64,000 nucleotides of DNA, from assembly GCA_963969595.1 (NCBI GenBank), contig OZ018416.1:20724065-20788064 (forward strand), in the 5' to 3' direction. Source of the stretch: Neckera pumila. Taxonomy: Eukaryota; Streptophyta; Bryopsida; Hypnales; Neckeraceae. The translations under genes and the position numbers were made by a program. The notes beneath the pieces are model-generated. The model worked only from the letters and a program-made list of their open reading frames with translations. It did no database searches and was not told where the DNA came from. The stretch's first letter is position 1. Each line of letters opens with the position of its first letter. Below, one piece after another: positions 57,041 through 64,000 of this stretch.

Positions 57041-57950
57041 TTAAGTTACCTATCTATGTTAGAAATTACTTCCCAAGTTACAAGTTTGGACTTGGAAGGA
57101 TAATTACTCACGACATTCATCTAACTTCTCAACCAACTTTCATCCTTCTATAACTACTAGAATTTTGAGTCTTTTCTAAAATTTGAACTATAGTTGGACT
57201 CCTCTAGATTTCTTCTAAGAGCTTTAAATTCTAATTTATTTCTTTTGATTAGCTTCTCAAGCCCTTAGCTTAGTTCTTCTTGATTCTATATCTTGCTGTT
57301 TTTTCTAGTAATTTATATTTTTAAACTTTAATATCTTTTACTAGTAGGAGCAAACCCAACCTATCTAAAATGATAAGGCATTTACAATTTGGATTTTTCT
57401 ATTGGAAATTATGCATGGATGAAGTTTGACTACAAATTTGTTCTTCAAATTTCATCCATGTTTCTTTACTAACTTATAAATTGAAAGTATTTTTTAACTT
57501 TACTTTTGACTTCTAATTTTTTAATACTTCCTAATTTCCTATTTTTGTTCCATACTTCATCAAAATTTCCATACTTCCTACTTCATCTTTTCTTTTCTTT
57601 TTCACTTCTTCCTTTATTTTGAACACTATTTTACTTCAATAATTTATATTCTAGTAGTTGACTTTTGATGGAACAGAATAATACAAAATCCAAGAAAATA
57701 TTAGACTACTCAAAGATATTATTCCCCTATTCCCTTCAATTCTTTTCTAATTGACTTGCTAATGGACACTTGAGAATACTCCTAAAGTTCTTCCTTATCT
57801 AAGATTCTCCATCACTTCCAACTAATACCTCCACTCCTTCTAACTCCTCCACCACTATTTCCTTGAGAGTTGGCTATAGAGTTTTTTGGCAATTTGGATT
57901 TCTCTTATACTTCCTAGACTGATTGAGGGATTTTGGCAATCTTGGAATTA

Positions 57951-58561
57951 CTTCCTCACTCTATCTCTCAACCTCTTTTAATTCTACTTTGATCTTATGC
58001 TAGTTCTATACTAGATTATGAGGTCTTAAACTAAGGTAGAGCCACCCATAATTGACTGAATAAGGAATTCTAATATGATCTAGAGTATTGAAGGCAAAAC
58101 AAATATTTTTCAAAGGTACATCAATAGAAATGACAAGGATTACAAAAAAATTGGTAATTTAATCTCTTGAACTAAAATTACTAGGAATTTTGGGAGGAAA
58201 AATGTACTCCGGACCCATGGCCAACATCTAGACTCTTCCAATTCCGATCATTCAATAACTTTTTTCCTAATCATTATTTCCTATTTTCTTTCTCACAACT
58301 TGGGACATGTATCATGTATTTATTAGTTCCAACCTTGAAAAGGAAAAAAAAAAAATTCTAAGCTTGGTCAAAAATACTTGCACCTATAGGTCGGGAATGG
58401 GTCATTGGTCAGAATGGATGGCTCTATCTTACAAAGATTTCCATACAATTTTTTTCATTTCTTGGATGGTCCAGTTTGAGACCAGAGCAGAGCCAATAGG
58501 TGGAACCAGAGCAAGTGCCAATAGTCAAACCTCACAAGCCGGCTTGTTAACACCTGCCCCC
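57951..58561. other. No supported gene
   Basis: AT-rich, CT-biased on the plus strand. No domain, RNA gene or transposon end. Confidence 0.4.
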
Positions 58562-58565
58562 TTAA

Positions 58566-59487
58566 CCCCTAAAGGACCAAGGCCTTTTTTCTGCCAAAAA
58601 ACACTCAAAATTGCCATTTCTATAGCAAAGAGTAAAAAAATTGAAAATTGTTTTTTTTCTACATCTAACCATAGGATCTTATACCTAACTTAAATGGCAA
58701 TGTGTGGAAAAAATTTCAAATTTTTTTTTCGCATGGATTGCAAGATATATGCATTTAAAGTGCAAAAAACAAGTTTTTCAGCACATTGTGGGACTAGATT
58801 TTTTGAATTTGAACATTTTTAACTTTAAATTTTTGCGCTACAGAGTTCTGAGCTTTAAATCTTTATAGTGGAGAATTTAGATGAGAGTCTAGCAAAAAAA
58901 ATCAAATCAAAAAAACTTAATTTTCATTATTTAAAAAACTGTTATGTAGAAGTATGTACAAGATAGAAGGAAAATCTAAAATATTAATATCTTTTGTATG
59001 GCATTAAAATGCACTAATCCCAATGGTGAGATTGTTCTAGCAAAAAAACTAAACCACATGGAACTTTTTTTTTTGAAAAATTATAGAAATTGCATTCAGA
59101 AATGAATCCTACAAGTTATTTTTTTCAAGAAGATGCTCTAAGTGCCCAAAAAATAAGATTGTCCGTAACTTTCTCATAACAAATCCAAATGAAATGAATC
59201 AAAGCTTTCCAGATAGACAAAAATATAATCTATGGGAAAAAATTCAAAAAAAGAAAATTATTTTTTGCAAATTTTTTTTTGCTGCCCGCTCTCTCTTATT
59301 TTGAGCTTATTTGGGCATAACCTTTTTTCTCAGGCATTGATTGAAAAAAAAAATTATACTCCCATGAAGCTTATCAGTTTTTCTATCTTCCAAAAAAGTT
59401 TCAAAAAATCAGGACAAAAATTCAGCCCATAGGTACCTGCCCGAAATCCCACTTGTCTGTTGAATGGACACTTGGGCCTTTAGGGGT
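58566..59487. mobile_element. TTAA-flanked (piggyBac-like) MITE, full length, 922 bp
   Basis: Starts CCCCTAAAGGACCAAGGCC and ends CACTTGGGCCTTTAGGGG, with TTAA at 58562-58565 and 59488-59491. It is the reverse-orientation counterpart of 3338-4257 with nearly the same length. No coding capacity. Confidence 0.8.
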
Positions 59488-59684
59488 TAACTCGCTGCCA
59501 CATGTTGCCTCAATATTGGTCGGCCCTATCCACCACCTCAGTAGTCTCCCAATTGACTAGAGCTTGATAACAAGGTAGGCTCTAACTGGCCGACATCCCA
59601 AGCCCAAATTCAACCCAATATGCCAAATTTCATCCCCAATAGGCCAAAAATCCAGTCGGGACTTCACCCAAGATTTCTTCATTG

Positions 59685-59850
59685 TATCCATATGTTCATT
59701 CTTCATGACATCACATTGTATCCATATGTTCACCCAAGACCTCACATTATATTCATATGTTCATTCTTCATGACATCACACTGTATCCAATTGTTCATTC
59801 TTCATAATATCATATGGTATGTCGGTATCCATATGTTCAATGTGATACAA
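59685..59850. repeat. Tandem repeat, about 30-40 bp units
   Basis: Four to five imperfect units of TTCATTCTTCATGACATCAC and TGTATCCATATG. Confidence 0.75.
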
Positions 59851-59968
59851 TGAAGAAATAGTTGTGATGCGATGCAATAAAGAAACGGGTCAACGTGGTT
59901 TGTGACAGAACCAAAGCCTTCAAAGACTTGAGCACCAGCTATGAGAGTAAGTATAAATCACTTTAGCG

Positions 59969-60660
59969 CTAGCCAAGGCTTGTGAGGCTGCCTACTTTGA
60001 TACGGCTAAAGCCCCAAATGACGTTAGCTAGTGGACGTGTATTGGTCCATATCACAATTGATATGCAACAATTGCAATCATTTATGGGAAAAACAATATA
60101 GTTCCTATAGTCATGCTTGTCCAAACCATCCAATTTGCTAGCCCATTTGGAATGTTTGATGACCCTAACCTCTCCAATATTCTGGCAAAAAAGAAATTGG
60201 ATCAACCTCCAATTGAGAGGGACAAAAACCAACACCGCCTGCAAAAGCTAGAGACGATCCATCAACGTCTAGCATAAGAAAATCTTCTCTGAGGTCCTGT
60301 TGAAGAGGACTATGTCCATCATTTCGGGTGGGACCTGCTCTGAAAACCTCTGGCTGCAAATCTTCTCTGAACATAAGTTGAAGAGGACCCAATCCATTCA
60401 ACTGGGATGCATGAAAAAGATAATCACGTCCTCCCAACTCAAGTTCTTTAATTTGCAGATGCACACATACTCAAGTCATTGGCTATGACATAAGAAGCCA
60501 ACACAGAAATTGTTTAAAAGTATATATGTGTGCACATGCTGAAACTTAAAAAAAAGTCTACACCACTAGCAAAATTCAAGGGCTACCTCATCGGCACGGC
60601 GCAACACCTTGGGAGTCCACAGAAATGGCTCCAAGTCAATTCCCTGGAACAAAAGTTGAT
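59969..60660 (-). pseudogene. Decayed minus-strand coding fragments, possible Ulp1-like remnant
   Basis: Three pieces read on the minus strand. About 60655-60585 follows an acceptor (TTCCAG) and gives IDLEPFLWTPKVLRRADE before a donor (GAG|GTAGCC). 60464-60170 gives ELGGRDYLFHASQLNGLG and LREDFLMLDVDGSS and ends near GAG|GTTAGG. 60160-59969 gives HDYRNYIVFPINDCN and WGFSRIKVGSLTSLG. The phrase IVFPIND followed by a strand resembles the region of Ulp1/SENP cysteine proteases just before the catalytic His. Here that His-Trp position reads Cys-Cys, so it would be inactive. Ulp1-like genes often travel with plant transposons. Family assignment is weak. Confidence 0.3.
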
Positions 60661-60859
60661 AATGTAGTAGCTTTAGCATCAGCTTCATTGCTAGCAACTT
60701 GTCAAAGTAGAAACCACAATACAAGATTACTACAACAATATGTATGATGCATGTAATGTGTGCTCTTCACGACCAAGGACAACATAAAATTTGAAGTTCA
60801 TCAGACTCGGCTTCTCACTAAGTGATACAAATTGCATTGGAGGTTCTTTAAACTCGTAG

Positions 60860-61060
60860 GCTTCTTGTAATGCCGGTGGGACACGGTGAATAACGCCTCA
60901 TTGAGGCACATCTCGTGTTTAATGGACTCCCAACTATTTTAAGGTGGTGACATTGTCCGTCTAATCCGTCATAACTGTCCAATATGTCTGTCCATCCCGG
61001 ATGTTTGATGATCCTTATTGAATCAATGTGACGACAATATTTCAAACCACCTACATCATA
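60860..61060 (-). pseudogene. Second related fragment
   Basis: The minus strand reads RIIKHPGWTDILDSYDGLDG, similar to VIKHSKWASKLDGLDKHDY in the fragment at 60.1 kb, and then loses frame. A duplicated piece of the same decayed gene. Confidence 0.3.
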
Positions 61061-61099
61061 TGATTAGTATAAATTTGCTACCAAGTTTGTAGATAAATT

Positions 61100-62880
61100 T
61101 GCAAACCACTATGAATCTATGTGCGCAAAATTATCATGATTGTACAAATTGAAATTTCTTTGCAAGCTGCCGTAATCTAGTCTTTGTTGCCATTCTATCA
61201 CCTCCATTCTTTTGATTTTTGTTGCCATCCTATTAGCTCCATTCAAATTTATTGTTATCACCATTGTATCAGCAATGACTTCATTCTTCTTTGATGAACC
61301 AATACCTACAATTTTCTTCTTCAAACTATTAGTGCATTTCTTAACAAAACTATCAAATATTCTCGTATTTTCTTTTGACAAGGTATGGAGTATAATACCT
61401 TCATCAAATGCTAGAGAAACTAAACATATTATATGTTTGTAGTACCTAGGCAAGACACTAATATTTGGTTCATCAAAAGGAATAGCACGGACTTAATCAA
61501 ATTTTTTTTCCTTTACCTTTGATTAATTTTTGAACTCTAGTCAATACCATGTAGTATTGTTTTCACCATCTACCTTTCTGATTGCAGATTCATCAAACAA
61601 TCCAACATTAGCATTATTACTTTTAGATCCTAAAAAAAATTATTCTTAACATGAATATGTTGGATACGCCTTAATCTATCAAGGAAAGGTTTATTGGGTC
61701 TATGAATATAAATTTTTGAAATGATTGGCTCCAATTTTGTATACTAATCTACTATTTGGGACATCTATAAATGAATTGACTTTGTTCATATTAGCATCAC
61801 ATGCATCACTTATAAACTCTTGTTCCACATCAAGCATTGTAGACCTAACGTTATTTGCAACTTCATTTATCAAAGACACATTATCCAACACAACATTTTC
61901 TAGTGATTCATGATTTTCTTCATCTTCTATTTCCTCATCAACCAATGAAGCATATCTTGAACAAAAGTTTTAAAAAAGAAGCTCATGGATCATCCCACCT
62001 ACCACTAGATTGTAATACCTCTTCCATTTCAACATACTTTGCCTTGTCCTTTGTCATTAAAAAATCCGCTCTTCATGCCTCCTAAAGGTTATCATTTATC
62101 ACATAACTATAATCTAAAAAATCAACATTTGAATCAAGAGCACATAAATTCCAAGAAAATTTGATGTCTTAGATTAGCAAATAAGGGGCCGTTCTTCTCA
62201 TGTTTAATCTTCTCCACCCTAGCAATGTGTGAAGTACATTCAGCAGCTTCACCAATACAGAACTTGTATTTGTTACAAACTTGTTGACCTAAAGGTGAAA
62301 AATAATCTTTACAGCAGTCAGATCCAATCCTATTAAATTCAACTGGGAGATGTGAAAAAAAAATCCTTCGTCATCATGATGTATCACACACTTGTATAAT
62401 ATGCTATAATAAAATTTGTCATACACTCTTTACTCATCCATCTATCTCTCAAGTAGTGCCCAAATCCATTGTAATAAATATATGCAGTACCTAAATATAA
62501 TATATGAACACCAAATGATGCCTATTTAACCTTTTTGAGCAAAGCTTGCTTACTATAGAAAATTTCAAGAAAGGACCAAATGACTTCCAAGTGAAGAATA
62601 GTACCTTTAATATGATCTTCCACATACTTCCCAGAATACATTACCCCTTTCATTGTAAAGGTGTTCCAAACATGCCCTCACTTTATAAAAGGCCAAGTGT
62701 TGCACAACAAAGAAATTTTGTTTGTCTTTTACATTGATGTCATCTTCCACTAGGCCATGTTCTTCTTTAGAAAAAACTTCAAATACTAGCAATAAATGAT
62801 TTTCTTGAGCTAAGTAATTATTGTAAAAAAGAATCCTTGTACTAGAAAAAAGAAAATTTTTCAATTTTTTTTCCCACATG
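61100..62880 (-). pseudogene. Decayed transposon-like coding fragments, family unknown
   Basis: Several minus-strand frames interrupted by stops and frameshifts: 61453-61109 (RIFDSFVKKCTNSLKKK), 61945-61700 (acidic), about 62350-62150 (CNKYKFCIGEAAECTSH) and 62879-62607 (FVVQHLAFYKVRACLEHLY). They share strand and spacing, so they probably come from one element. The first piece loosely recalls the C-terminal part of FAR1-type Mutator transposases, but no SWIM finger or DDE motif is visible. Confidence 0.3.
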
Positions 62881-63180
62881 AGGATCTTGAATCATGATCA
62901 TGGATTGGTTGTTAATCATTTCAGATTTTATGAAAAGATAAAAGAGACTAAATTCCATAAGTTCCCCTTGACACACTATTTGACATCAATTTTTATTGTC
63001 TATTGTCCTCATTAGCCCCATGTCCAATCAATGGACTAATCTTAGGCTCAATGTATTTTTTGTGAAGATTTCTACTCGTATTCTATTATATTTCTATAGT
63101 CTAAGAATCAAAGTTATTTTATGTTGTTAAGATATTCTAAGCTAATTGAGGCATGCCTTTTAAAAGTGGGTTACATATGT
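62822..63180 (-). repeat. Inverted partner of the 55435-55795 repeat
   Basis: Reverse complement of 55435-55795 with about 15-20 percent differences by eye. Lies at the upstream side of the minus-strand coding fragments. Confidence 0.7.
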
Positions 63181-64000
63181 TAATTTACTTAGTAATTATA
63201 TTAATCAAACCCAAATTTGTAGTATAAGTTTGTTTGGAGAGGCTTTATTTAATAACATTTGCTTCTTAATGAAATTCTACTAAGCCATTGCAACCTAAGA
63301 TATAGAAAGTAATTTTACCCTTTAACCACATGCAATTTGTGAACCTCACAAGATCAATCTAATTACAAAAAATTTCACTCCATTCTTGTGAGCCACAAAG
63401 GTAAAGGAAATTTCCCAATTTATTATTCTATTGTTTCTTTTTCTTCTAGTGCTTAAAACTCTCCTCCTTCTCCAATTAAAACCAGCCTCTTGGACCAACA
63501 TTAGGACTTTTGAACTTATAACTTGCATAGGGTCACTTCTTAACTTGCATCATGTGAGCTTGCTTCGAAATCAACAAATCTTTATTCACGGACTTGTTGT
63601 GTTTATCTTTTTCTACATAATCTAATTTCACATAATTCTCACACTTGCAAAATTTACACTCCTTCTTCACCAGTCTAAAACTACTCTTATTACTCTCAGT
63701 ACTTTCCATCAATTGCTCAATTAACAACAACACACATCAACACCCACTTAAAAATTATAATCACATCAACATCAACATCAACTGAGTCTACAGCTATATT
63801 TCACATATACTCCAATTTGGTGAAAAAATCAACATAATTTACAATTTTTAAAAGTTCTCCTCATCAGTTCCCTCTATCCATCATCCTTCACACAGATGAC
63901 ATTTAAGTTTTCATAGCTTCACATCAGCACTCACGCACTCATTTGTCAATTTGTTTGTAACTCTAAACACACACCGGACTTCTTCAACAGAGTGGGTGCC
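63181..64000. other. No supported gene
   Basis: A short minus-strand frame at 63733-63533 with ECKFCKCENYVKLDY has no recognised family. Otherwise AT- and CT-rich sequence. Confidence 0.35.

Larger units (their letters stand above)
55796..57950. repeat. Dispersed LTR-like repeat, copy B
   Basis: Diverged counterpart of 8704-9990 beginning TGTAAGCACTTATTTATCCA. It is longer because a 788-bp TTAA-flanked element (56253-57040) sits inside. Noncoding. The right edge is approximate. Confidence 0.5.

Noticed and set aside
55435..63180. A 7.7-kb element with 360-bp terminal inverted repeats
   Set aside because: The inverted pair exists, but no terminal motif or target duplication was seen, and the left copy is followed directly by an unrelated repeat. 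Kept only as a repeat pair.

Overview
The window is nuclear DNA of a land plant. It is AT-rich and gene-poor, with GT-AG introns, CACTA, hAT, Mutator-type and Harbinger-type DNA transposons, and AP2-like and B3-like plant DNA-binding domains. A decayed ribosome recycling factor gene (normally organellar in plants) is also present. The genus cannot be fixed from sequence alone; a non-seed plant is only a guess. Most of the window is transposon debris, and no intact ordinary host gene can be supported.

Layout. 0-8.7 kb: small transposons, a degraded retroelement-like segment and a broken B3-like exon. 8.7-12.7 kb: a dispersed LTR-like repeat, a tandem array and an extremely AT-rich block. 12.7-33.7 kb: three copies in one orientation of a divergent AP2-like gene with a glutamine-rich last exon. 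Every copy is broken in a different way. Between them lie a 5.65-kb CACTA element with two further elements nested in it, and several MITEs. 35-38.6 kb: remnants of a ribosome recycling factor gene. 36.6 and 42.2 kb: two hAT MITEs with visible 8-bp target duplications.

42.5-54.7 kb is the main find: one 12.2-kb Mutator-like element, bounded by a perfect 9-bp duplication (CACTATGAT) and related ends rich in GTGAGC. On the + strand it encodes a transposase with a WRKY/GCM1-type zinc finger, a DDE core and a SWIM finger, now broken by three stop codons. On the - strand, diverging from it, is an apparently intact gene of at least nine exons (about 1,050 residues). That protein joins a ParB/sulfiredoxin-like DGNHR domain to a beta-class DNA amino-methyltransferase-like domain, an architecture expected in phages and bacteria. 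Its first large intron holds a 96-bp tandem array with 16 copies of a palindrome centred on GTTAAC. I infer that the element acquired a DNA-modification gene and carries a matching array of candidate protein-binding or modification sites.

54.8-64 kb: more dispersed repeats, a full-length TTAA-flanked element and decayed - strand coding fragments. Across the window, several families of elements begin CCC and end GGG next to TTAA. Paralogous empty sites show insertion into TTAA-like tetramers, a piggyBac-like signature.
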